A stretch of 64,000 nt of DNA, from assembly GCA_000964245.1 (NCBI GenBank), contig LANB01000001.1:599501-663500 (forward strand), written 5' to 3'. Positions within the stretch are counted from its first letter, which is position 1, and each line of letters opens with the position of its first letter. Below, piece after piece: positions 27,589 through 35,343 of the stretch. The DNA comes from Cellvibrionaceae bacterium 1162T.S.0a.05. Its GTDB lineage: Bacteria > Pseudomonadota > Gammaproteobacteria > Pseudomonadales > Cellvibrionaceae. Under the pieces are notes generated by a model that saw only the letters and a program-made list of their open reading frames with translations, did not search any database and had not been told where the DNA came from. A program made the position numbers and the translations under genes.

Positions 27589-28635
27589 ATGTATACGCTG
27601 ATGTTTATGAGTCTCAATAAATCTGCATTCGCCCCGCAAACGCGCTTTCCCTCTTTGGTAATACACGCGATCGCCGTCCTGCTCAGCACGGGATACAGTG
27701 TCTATCATCTGTTTTTTGGCGAGCTGTTTATTGGTGTGACCGCATCGTTATCAACGGTATTTTGCGCGTGTGCAACAATCAGTTTTCTTAGGGGTAAGCC
27801 CAGAGAAATTCATTATTATTTTTATTATGGCTTCCAGTTTCTTGCCCTCATAGCAACATGCTACCTCTTCGGTCTACGTGGTTTGATTTTGATTTACCCG
27901 ATTACCGCCAGTTTATTCTATATGTTGTCTTATCGCGTCGCGTTCTGGATTGCGCTGTTATTTTTTATTTTCGCGCTGGGAAGTTCATATCAACATTTTG
28001 AAACGGACATGATTGTTCGTATTGGCGTTGCACTTTTCACCTCCATTATTATTGCAGCAGGTTTTTCCTATATCTCCTCCAAGCAGCAACGCCTGTTTGA
28101 ACATGATGCGACCCACGATTATTTAACAGAAATACTCAATCGCCGAGGCTTGATTCTTCGCTTGTCTGAAGCACTTAAAAAGCTGTCAAGAAAACAGCAA
28201 GATCTTGCAGTGTTTTTTCTGGACCTTGATGGTTTTAAAAAAATAAACGACCAGTATGGACACGATGTCGGTGACAAACTGCTAACAGCCTTCGTTGCAC
28301 GAATATCCAGTTCTCTTCGACAGAAAAAACAAGCTTCCGGGCCTTCTCTGTTCGCACGTATGTCTGGCGATGAATTTGTGCTAACCATTCCAAACGTGAA
28401 TGAGGAGGAGGCAAAAACTATCGCTGAACGTCTAATTAGCGCGTGCAAGCACCCCTTTAATATTGATAAGGCCTTAATTGAAATTGGTGTGAGTATCGGA
28501 GTGACTTTCGCTTCACACGAAAATTATGACGTCGATGCTGTTCTCAAATGTTCCGACCTCGCAATGTATCAGGCCAAAAAATCCGGAAGCAATCGTTACT
28601 CTATTGCGCCGCAGGGCGGCAATACTAAAAGCTGA
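27589..28635 (+). CDS. membrane-bound diguanylate cyclase (SGDEF variant)
   Basis: This 348-residue protein has about five or six membrane spans in residues 20-165, then a GGDEF domain (about 175-340) that makes cyclic di-GMP from two GTP. The signature at residues 259-263 is SGDEF; DLDGFKKINDQYGHDVGD supplies the metal-binding Asp and the substrate loop. SGDEF occurs in some active cyclases. An RxxD inhibitory site is not obvious. Three ATGs (27589, 27601, 27607) compete and none has a strong ribosome-binding site. Its 3' end overlaps the convergent transporter gene by 11 bp. Confidence 0.85.
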   Translation: MYTLMFMSLNKSAFAPQTRFPSLVIHAIAVLLSTGYSVYHLFFGELFIGVTASLSTVFCACATISFLRGKPREIHYYFYYGFQFLALIATCYLFGLRGLILIYPITASLFYMLSYRVAFWIALLFFIFALGSSYQHFETDMIVRIGVALFTSIIIAAGFSYISSKQQRLFEHDATHDYLTEILNRRGLILRLSEALKKLSRKQQDLAVFFLDLDGFKKINDQYGHDVGDKLLTAFVARISSSLRQKKQASGPSLFARMSGDEFVLTIPNVNEEEAKTIAERLISACKHPFNIDKALIEIGVSIGVTFASHENYDVDAVLKCSDLAMYQAKKSGSNRYSIAPQGGNTKS

Positions 28636-30142
28636 ATTCCAGCGAAAAGATAAAACGCGTATCGCCTGGCTGCACCTCGTCCAACTGCTGACTCGCTTCC
28701 AACACGCTGGCAAATTCGAGGTAGGATCGCCAGGATTTATTTTGAAATCGTAAACCCAGCGCACTCGAAGACGCGTAACGACTTTCGGTGTTTTCACCCT
28801 CTCGCCAGGCACGCCCATAATCAAGAGTGGTGTAGAAACGAAAGGAATCTTGTGACCCAAACGCTCTCGATACCCAGGCAGCTCTCGCACTGGCTCCCTC
28901 ATCACCGGAAATGGTAGACGGTTCCAGCGCACCAACAATGTTGGTACCGCCCACGCGGAAACGCTCTTCCAATGGCAAACTGTCGGCAGCTGCCTGGAGC
29001 GCGATTTCAAATTCAAGTTGCCCCTGGTGTCGCATCAAATACCGGTAATGATAATCCACTTCCAGAACGGCATAATCTTCTTGAGGAACAACGGCGTCCG
29101 AACCAAAATCATCAAAATTGTTCTCTCCGCGCGTTATTTTCAGCCAGGTTCTGTGCATTACTGTTTCATTCGAGCGATAAAACAGCGATGTAAGCAGAGA
29201 AATTTTTCTGATTTGTTCTTCACGTATCGACAGGCTTTCGACTTCTCTGCGGTAATCACTTTGGGCTAATGTAATCCCGGCTTTAAATAATAAATTCTGG
29301 CTTCTGGCAAGTTCCTGTCGAAAGCCAAGCCAAACGCGTTTACGCTCGTGAATGCGAGTGTAGTCAAAGGTGCCAACAACATCCTCAATGTCCACCGAAC
29401 TGTTAGAATGACCCAAACGCCATTGACTGCGACGCCATGCCTGCCTGGCCTGAATACTTTGATATTGCAATTCGCCGGCATCTCTGGAACTTACAGCGCG
29501 CAAACGCAATTCAAGATTCGAAGGCCCAATACCGGAAATCGAAATTTTCCCATCGACCAGATTCCTGCCAATCCAGTCTGCCCCTTCATTATTCACACCC
29601 AGGCTCGCACTCCAACGTCGAGGTTGAAGCGTAATTTCAGCGTCAAAATAATGCGGCTGAGCGCTTCGTGAAACGAGCTCGCCTTCCACATATAAACCGG
29701 TATGAGTGCGTGTTTCAGCGACCCAGGAAATAAAAGCGACCGCACTAAGAGGTTGAATCGATTTCAGGAGCGTCAGGCGGGTTTTCAATAGTTCTACATC
29801 GTCAACATATTTCCGCCCCTGTAGTCGCACTCCCACAACTCTCGGCTCCTGGATTGAAACAGCGACAATACCGTTAAGACCCGGCTGTGAATTCAATTTA
29901 ATTTGAGGGGGATAAAAACCGTCTCCTCGATATTGATTGCGAATATTGGCAATAATTTTGTCACGCGCTTTTTCATCGAGTGTGCGCCCTAAATAGTCGG
30001 CATAACTCGGAAGAAAGGTATCGGGAGAAAAGCCACTTCCGCGAATGACAACAGCCATAAGCCTGTCATCTGCATGGGCATTCGGCTGGCCACACACCAC
30101 CGCAAAGCCAAACAAAAAGAGCGTGTAAGCCCACTTGCCCAA
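28625..30142 (-). CDS. TpsB-type outer-membrane transporter (ShlB/FhaC/HecB family)
   Basis: Start was set at TTG 30142, six bases after AGGAG; this gives a clean signal peptide ending NAHA. A longer ATG frame at 30169 lacks such a site. The 505-residue protein has POTRA-like segments (about 30-150), then a 16-strand-type barrel with the family's FRVGGTNIVGA block (motif 3 region) and a C-terminal aromatic residue (LEFSF), as expected for BAM-folded barrels. TpsB proteins export one large TpsA partner. No TpsA gene is present nearby, so the partner is either distant or one of the neighbouring secreted proteins. Confidence 0.82.
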   Translation of the reverse strand: MGKWAYTLFLFGFAVVCGQPNAHADDRLMAVVIRGSGFSPDTFLPSYADYLGRTLDEKARDKIIANIRNQYRGDGFYPPQIKLNSQPGLNGIVAVSIQEPRVVGVRLQGRKYVDDVELLKTRLTLLKSIQPLSAVAFISWVAETRTHTGLYVEGELVSRSAQPHYFDAEITLQPRRWSASLGVNNEGADWIGRNLVDGKISISGIGPSNLELRLRAVSSRDAGELQYQSIQARQAWRRSQWRLGHSNSSVDIEDVVGTFDYTRIHERKRVWLGFRQELARSQNLLFKAGITLAQSDYRREVESLSIREEQIRKISLLTSLFYRSNETVMHRTWLKITRGENNFDDFGSDAVVPQEDYAVLEVDYHYRYLMRHQGQLEFEIALQAAADSLPLEERFRVGGTNIVGALEPSTISGDEGASARAAWVSRAFGSQDSFRFYTTLDYGRAWREGENTESRYASSSALGLRFQNKSWRSYLEFASVLEASQQLDEVQPGDTRFIFSLEFSF

Positions 30143-30364
30143 GTAGATCTCCTTACAATGAAAAAGCATAAATATCTTATGTAAATGTAGCTAATGTGCA
30201 TGAACTGGCTATATATAAATCCGGTATAAAAATTACAACAATGCAACGATTTTTTTATTACCCCCCAATATTGACTGAATGAATTTTAACCATAGGTTAT
30301 AGTTAAAAATGCGTTCCCGTTTTTGGGAGGTCGTGGTGTTGGCGTCAAAAAAATGGGGACTCAG

Positions 30365-31414
30365 ATGTATCGATTGGTCAACTTTGCGTTGTTTCTTATA
30401 ACCGTGCTCGCAGTGAATGCTGCGCAAGCCTCATCAGATGAATTAAAAATCGAGAGTGTGCGCGGCTCGCCGAAGATCTACACCCTCAACTCTTCCACAC
30501 CATCTCATGAAAAAACAATCAAAGCCGGTGATACTTATCCACTGCCCGTCGACATAGAGACTGGCGCAGAAGAAGCCATCACACTGCTTGTTCATGGCAG
30601 TCGCGTTGAAGTCTTGCCGAATACCACGATGCACATCAAACGCCCACAGGGTTCCACCCAATCTGTTCTTCAGAAAACGGGAGCCGCCGTGTTCAAGGTT
30701 TCCAAACAAAAAAAGGGTCGCAATTTTGAAGTTGAAACGCCCTATCTTACCTCTGTAGTAAAAGGCACCTTGTTTAGCATTGTCCTGTCGGATGATCGCG
30801 CCGTGGTTTCACTTTTAGAGGGTGCACTACTCGTGCGCACCCTCGATGGCATCGAACGTTTTATGATGCCTGGCGATGTCATCGGTGCTGATGAGTCCGG
30901 ATCTACCACTGCCGTTCTCGCTGGCGATGACAGCATTGTTGAGGAAAGCCAACAAAACGATACACCAGACAACTTTGACGATGCTCTGGCCATAGACGAG
31001 GGTGAAGCGGATGAACAGGGAACACCCGAATCGCTGATGCAGGAGGCGGCTGATGATATCAGGGAATTTGCGACGCCGATTCCTTCGGAAGAAATAGTGG
31101 ATGATCCTATTGAGGACACAATAGAAGAGCCTACAGACGACCCCGTCGACAACCCAATGGATGATTCCATGGATGACCCTGTCGACACGCCAGAAGATGA
31201 AGCGGTTGATGATTCCATGGATGACCCTGTTGAAGATCCAGTTATCGATGAACCCGGCGATGACGCTATGGATGACCCAATAGACGACGCCATTGATGAC
31301 ATGGATTCTGACGAAGATGACTTCGACGAGGATGAGGACGAAGACGAGGATGACGATGATGACGAAGACGAGGATGAAGATGACGACGAAGATGAGGACA
31401 ACGATGAAGATTAA
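30365..31414 (+). CDS. FecR-domain protein with long acidic C-terminal tail
   Basis: ATG 30365 (GGGGA 6 nt upstream) gives 349 residues and a signal peptide ending QASS. A FecR-type beta domain follows (about 40-180: GSRVEVLPNTTMHIKRP, FKVSKQ, VKGTLFSIVL, VSLLEGALLVR). The last 150 residues are a repeated Asp/Glu/Met/Pro tail (DDPMDDSMDD-like units) ending in poly-Asp/Glu. Known FecR proteins relay surface signals to ECF sigma factors; this one has a signal peptide rather than an N-terminal anti-sigma helix bundle, so it is a periplasmic or surface version. It is followed 16 bp later by the CHASE2 protein gene. Confidence 0.82.
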   Translation: MYRLVNFALFLITVLAVNAAQASSDELKIESVRGSPKIYTLNSSTPSHEKTIKAGDTYPLPVDIETGAEEAITLLVHGSRVEVLPNTTMHIKRPQGSTQSVLQKTGAAVFKVSKQKKGRNFEVETPYLTSVVKGTLFSIVLSDDRAVVSLLEGALLVRTLDGIERFMMPGDVIGADESGSTTAVLAGDDSIVEESQQNDTPDNFDDALAIDEGEADEQGTPESLMQEAADDIREFATPIPSEEIVDDPIEDTIEEPTDDPVDNPMDDSMDDPVDTPEDEAVDDSMDDPVEDPVIDEPGDDAMDDPIDDAIDDMDSDEDDFDEDEDEDEDDDDDEDEDEDDDEDEDNDED

Positions 31415-31430
31415 CCAGGGAAGATAATTC

Positions 31431-34166
31431 TTGCGGATGCTCGGGAACCTTTCCCGTTATTTTTTAAGCCCTTTTCTCTCTGTCATAACACTTCTACTGC
31501 TCGATTATTCGGGCATTTTGTCGAGCTGGAAGTATACGGCGGAAGATCTTCTTTTTTCTGCGTTCACTAAAGAAATCGACCCTGAGATTATTTTGGTCGA
31601 AATTGACGCGGCAAGCATACGCTCTCAAGGTCACTGGCCCTGGTCACGCCACACCCACGCCGCCATGATCGATTTCCTGCACGGTGCAGGTGCCAAACAA
31701 ATATTTTTCGACATAGATTTCAGCCAGTCCTCCGGCGACCCTGAAGCCGACGCTGACCTCGCTCGCGCCATAAATGCGGCTGAATCCACTCGCATAGTCC
31801 TTCCCGCGTTTTGGCAAACCCTATCGCTCGGCGCGACAAATACTTACGTGCTGACTGAGCCTTTACCCTTGTTTGATGCTTTGAGCGGGACGGTGAATGT
31901 CAATATCGCCAGCGATGGACTCGTCAGAGAGATCGTCCATTTGGACAGCTCACCACGAGGTACCCGACCTTCTGCAACAGCAGTATTGGCACAAACCAAA
32001 GGCCTGGAGGCCGACACCGCGTATCCAATTGATTTTGCAATTTCACCCGCACAGTTACCAAGAGTCTCCTACCAGAATATTCTCAGCGGGGAAATACCAG
32101 CCGATCGCTTCACAGGAAAAACAGTTTTTCTGGGTTCAACCGCCCTTGAACTCGGAGATTTTCTGCCCGTCCCCGTGCACGGATTTGTGCCCGGTGTTGT
32201 TCTGCAAGCGCTCAGCTATCAAACCTTAATGCACGGACAAATTCGAGCAGCACCTGCCTGGGCCAGCTGGTTAGCGGCAGTGATTGTTCTCGCGTTGTGG
32301 ACCACCGTGCGACATTTTTCGTGGAAGCAGTATCTCGGTGTCATCACCGGCGCATCTGTACTTTGTTTTGCTCTCACCGCCCTTTTTTACCTGCAATGGC
32401 ATTTTATACTGAGCCTGGTTCCTGGTTTCACACTCGCTCTACTACTGGGGGCTTTCGAACAATTACAGCGCTTTGACCGTCAAACACTTGAACTCTTACG
32501 AGAGCGTCTGCGTCGAAACCGCCAAGCCGCACTGATACAGGTTTTATTTGGCGCAAATACAGATAGCATCATAGTTGTTGATGAACATGGAAAGGTCCGC
32601 TCCGCCAACCAAAAAGCACAAGAATTGCTACAAATCAGTGGCAATACCGAGGGCAAAGCACTCACTGAGGTCTTGCCACTGGAAGACGATCTGCACGAAG
32701 TGGCTGAGCAAAGTGCGAAAGGAAAACGACCCGAAATAAATATCGCTACACAATCTGGCGAACTCACATTGGAAGTCTCGGTTACACGTTCGGTGGTTGC
32801 CGATGGCAGCTTCTTTACTTTAATTGCGCGCGATATCACGCGCTCAAAACACCTTCGGGATGAACTCGAATACCGGGCAAACCACGACGTGCTCACTGGC
32901 TTATTAAATCGTTCTGCTTTAAACGACGTTCTCGCCAACATTCAAAGCGGAAAACGCAGCGCACTGCTGGTGATGGACCTCGACAGATTCAAGCAACTCA
33001 ATGACTCGCTCGGGCACTCGGAGGGTGACAATGTGCTGGTCACGTTGGCGCAACGATTCAGAGAATTTATACAAGGCAAAAATTTATTGATGGTGCGACT
33101 GGGCGGTGATGAATTTGCACTTTACATCGATCACTTTAAGGATATTCAGGAGTTAAAAGATCTCGGTTTATCGTTAATTCAATGTGTGACAACGCCTTTT
33201 CATGTCGCAGGCATGTCGATAGATCTCGATGCAAGTATTGGTATCGCAATTTATCCTGACCACGCAAAGGACGGCCCATCACTATTGCGACAAGCAGATA
33301 TCGCCATGTACGCAGCCAAGAGCGCGCGCAATCAAATCGAGGTTTATGATGATTCAAAAAATCATGATGGTTTAAGAAGTATGCGTATTGCAACAGCCTT
33401 GCGCCGCGCGATACAAAACAACACTCTGGAATTGTATTATCAACCTAAAACCTATTTAACCAATGGGCATCTTTGCGGCGCAGAAGCACTGCTGCGCTGG
33501 AGTGATAATGAACTTGGGGTTATATCACCCGGTGAATTTGTTCCACTTGCGGAAAACACCGGGCTTATAGGCCCTCTTACACTTTGGACGGTTAATCAGG
33601 CCTTACAAGACCTTGCGGATTGGCGCAAACGTGGATACGACATTCATGTAGCGATTAACCTTTCGGCTCGCCACCTCTCGGATTCTGAATTTCAGGATCA
33701 ACTGACCAAAATATTGACCCGCTCCAATTTGCCCTTGGGTACACTCGAACTTGAAATTACCGAAACCGAATTAATGGCAGACCTTGAAAGCGGCAAAGCC
33801 TTTTCCAGCCGCATGCACTCGTTGGGTATCAGCATGGCGATTGACGATTACGGCACGGGGTTTTCGTCTTTGTCCTATTTAAAAAGCCTGAATCTACAAA
33901 CCTTGAAAATCGACCGTTACTTCGTCGATGGTATCGACAAGGACCTGGATAACCGGCATATCGTCAGCGCAACAATTACAATGGCTCACAATCTTGGAAT
34001 GAAAGTGGTTGCCGAGGGCATTGAAACGCCGGAAGAACAACAAGTTCTCACGTCCCTGGATTGTGATATCGCCCAAGGCTTCCTGATCTGTAAACCCATC
34101 CCCAGAGATGACTTTATTCATTTCGTTTCGACTCTCGAAGAAAACAAAACCCGGTCTATGGGTTAG
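31431..34166 (+). CDS. CHASE2-PAS-GGDEF-EAL signalling protein
   Basis: The start is TTG 31431 (GGGAAG 7 nt upstream); ATG 31437 is close. The 911 residues comprise one membrane span, a periplasmic CHASE2 sensor (about 30-260; LVEIDAASIRSQGHWPWSR, FFDIDFSQ), three spans (285-350), a PAS domain (about 370-470), a GGDEF domain (motif at residues 558-562) and an EAL domain (EALLRW at 685, then the NLSARHL, EITETEL, DDYGTGFSSLSYL and KIDR blocks). Both catalytic motifs look intact, so it could make or hydrolyse cyclic di-GMP. It is in an operon with the FecR gene. Confidence 0.93.
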   Translation: MRMLGNLSRYFLSPFLSVITLLLLDYSGILSSWKYTAEDLLFSAFTKEIDPEIILVEIDAASIRSQGHWPWSRHTHAAMIDFLHGAGAKQIFFDIDFSQSSGDPEADADLARAINAAESTRIVLPAFWQTLSLGATNTYVLTEPLPLFDALSGTVNVNIASDGLVREIVHLDSSPRGTRPSATAVLAQTKGLEADTAYPIDFAISPAQLPRVSYQNILSGEIPADRFTGKTVFLGSTALELGDFLPVPVHGFVPGVVLQALSYQTLMHGQIRAAPAWASWLAAVIVLALWTTVRHFSWKQYLGVITGASVLCFALTALFYLQWHFILSLVPGFTLALLLGAFEQLQRFDRQTLELLRERLRRNRQAALIQVLFGANTDSIIVVDEHGKVRSANQKAQELLQISGNTEGKALTEVLPLEDDLHEVAEQSAKGKRPEINIATQSGELTLEVSVTRSVVADGSFFTLIARDITRSKHLRDELEYRANHDVLTGLLNRSALNDVLANIQSGKRSALLVMDLDRFKQLNDSLGHSEGDNVLVTLAQRFREFIQGKNLLMVRLGGDEFALYIDHFKDIQELKDLGLSLIQCVTTPFHVAGMSIDLDASIGIAIYPDHAKDGPSLLRQADIAMYAAKSARNQIEVYDDSKNHDGLRSMRIATALRRAIQNNTLELYYQPKTYLTNGHLCGAEALLRWSDNELGVISPGEFVPLAENTGLIGPLTLWTVNQALQDLADWRKRGYDIHVAINLSARHLSDSEFQDQLTKILTRSNLPLGTLELEITETELMADLESGKAFSSRMHSLGISMAIDDYGTGFSSLSYLKSLNLQTLKIDRYFVDGIDKDLDNRHIVSATITMAHNLGMKVVAEGIETPEEQQVLTSLDCDIAQGFLICKPIPRDDFIHFVSTLEENKTRSMG

Positions 34167-34298
34167 CTCTGCGCAATTCCCTGAAAATATTTGCAGCCGC
34201 GAATGCCGCCTGAAGTTACTCACCAATCCTTTACGGGATGAACAGCAAGTAAATAGATTTATTTTCGTCGAACAAGAAAGAGGGAGTTTTAAAGAAAG

Positions 34299-34385
34299 TG
34301 GTGCCCAGGAGAGGACTTGAACCTCCACGGCCGTAAGGCCACCAGCACCTGAAGCTGGCGTGTCTACCAATTTCACCACCTGGGC
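34299..34385 (-). tRNA. tRNA-Leu(CAG)
   Basis: The reverse complement folds as a class II tRNA: acceptor GCCCAGG/CCTGGGC, anticodon stem CCAGC/GCTGG around loop TTCAGGT with anticodon CAG, a long variable arm (TGGCCTTACGGCCG), T-loop GGTTCAAGTCC, discriminator A and an encoded CCA at 34299-34301. Length 87 nt, as usual for tRNA-Leu. Confidence 0.97.
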
Positions 34386-34390
34386 AGGGA

Positions 34391-34410
34391 CTTGTGCCGA
34401 TCAGCACAAG
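34391..34410 (-). promoter_or_regulatory. leader hairpin before tRNA-Leu
   Basis: CTTGTGC and GCACAAG form a 7-bp stem with a 6-nt loop, between the promoter and the 5' end of the tRNA. It may define 5' processing. Confidence 0.5.
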
Positions 34411-34420
34411 AAGGCCGCGA

Positions 34421-34449
34421 ACTATAGGGAGCTGCGACAATTTTGTCAA
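34421..34449 (-). promoter_or_regulatory. strong sigma70 promoter of tRNA-Leu
   Basis: TTGACA, exactly 17 bp, then TATAGT on the minus strand, with a GC-rich discriminator (TCGCGG) typical of stringently controlled stable-RNA promoters. It starts right after the stop of the anti-sigma gene. Confidence 0.85.
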
Positions 34450-34453
34450 TGTG

Positions 34454-34666
34454 TCAGCTACCCGATGGTGGTGGGCTCTTATCCTGAGGGACATCGCCGC
34501 GCGCGAAGCGCTTGGCCGCCCGGCGGAGAAAGGCCATTTGATCCTCAAAATGCTTGCAGCTCTTGCACATCAAATTATGAAACCGAAGGAACGCGCGCTC
34601 ATGCCACTTCAAGGGGCGCTCCTGGGCTTCCGACATCAATCGGGTGGCTTCACGGCAACTCAACAT
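34454..34666 (-). CDS. zinc-finger anti-sigma factor (zf-HC2 type)
   Basis: ATG 34666 has GGGAGGTG upstream and gives 70 residues: MLSCREATRLMSEAQ ... LMCKSCKHF. The arrangement C4 ... H ... C-x-x-C matches the ZAS/zf-HC2 fold, in which these ligands bind zinc and clamp ECF sigma factors. It lacks a membrane span, so it is a soluble anti-sigma factor. Its start overlaps the sigma gene by 17 nt. A longer frame starting at 34738 lies inside the sigma gene and is not favoured. The tail is Pro/Ser-rich. Confidence 0.82.
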   Translation of the reverse strand: MLSCREATRLMSEAQERPLKWHERAFLRFHNLMCKSCKHFEDQMAFLRRAAKRFARGDVPQDKSPPPSGS

Positions 34667-35246
34667 GTTCACCTCCCTTGAACCAACGGTCCTCGAGGCA
34701 CTCTCGCAAGCGGATGCGTGCACGGTGGAGCTGGACATGCAAGTTGCCCGTGGTCAAAGCCAGTTGCTCGCAGATTTCATCACTGCTCAAGCCGACAAAT
34801 TCGCGCATCATAAAGACCCTTGCCTGGGTTTCAGGCAGTGCATGCATGCAGGTTTCGAAGATCACCCAAAACTGATCATTATCAAAAGCCTGTTCAGGGT
34901 CACCCCAGGATTGCGGGTGCTCATCGTTTTTCCAATGGCCTCGTTGGGTGAAAACGTCGGGAACGCTGTCGTCCTGTTCGTCCCCCATCATATTGCTATC
35001 TTCGAGATTGCGTGCTTTTTTGCGAAGGGCATCGGCGATCTTGTTTTTAAGAATGGCAAACACCCAGGTTTTGTAGGCAGCCTTGCCCTGGAATTTGGCG
35101 GCATTGCGGGTGGCACCCAGCAAGGCTTCTTGCACCACGTCTTCCGCCAAATCTTCATTACTTAGCTGCAAGCAGGCAAATCTAAACATTTGCTGGCGCA
35201 GGCTCTGATCCACTTCTATGAGCATTGGTCGTTCTCTTTCTTGCAT
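34650..35246 (-). CDS. ECF RNA polymerase sigma factor (second copy type)
   Basis: This 198-residue sigma70-family protein has region 2 (MFRFACLQLSNEDLAEDVVQEALLGA, FQGKAAYKTWVFAILKNKIAD) and region 4 (LPETQARVFMMREFVGLSSDE, ICEQLALTTGNLHVQLHRAR). The long acidic linker is like the RpoE-like group with TIGR02943 features. An ATG at 35225 is an alternative start. It is followed by the overlapping zinc-finger anti-sigma gene. It is not closely similar to the ECF factor at 22715, so the window carries two distinct sigma systems. Confidence 0.9.
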   Translation of the reverse strand: MQERERPMLIEVDQSLRQQMFRFACLQLSNEDLAEDVVQEALLGATRNAAKFQGKAAYKTWVFAILKNKIADALRKKARNLEDSNMMGDEQDDSVPDVFTQRGHWKNDEHPQSWGDPEQAFDNDQFWVIFETCMHALPETQARVFMMREFVGLSSDEICEQLALTTGNLHVQLHRARIRLRECLEDRWFKGGEHVELP

Positions 35247-35279
35247 TCTTACAATCTTATTGGAATCCCGCGTTACTAT

Positions 35280-35343
35280 TTATTACCAAGTGACGTTATT
35301 CCCAGGTGACGTTATTCCCAAGTGTCTTTATTGCCAGGTGACA
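35280..35343. repeat. 16-bp tandem repeat x4 spanning a stop codon
   Basis: Four exact-length units of the pattern TTATTNCCARGTGNCN (35280-35295, 35296-35311, 35312-35327, 35328-35343). The last unit holds the stop and final codons of the VIT/VWA gene; the others repeat that end downstream. Confidence 0.9.

Noticed and set aside
30742-31401. 219-codon minus-strand frame rich in serine
   Set aside because: It is the antisense reading of the Asp/Glu repeat tail of the FecR gene; poly-Ser arises from GAT/GAC complements and there is no ribosome-binding site.
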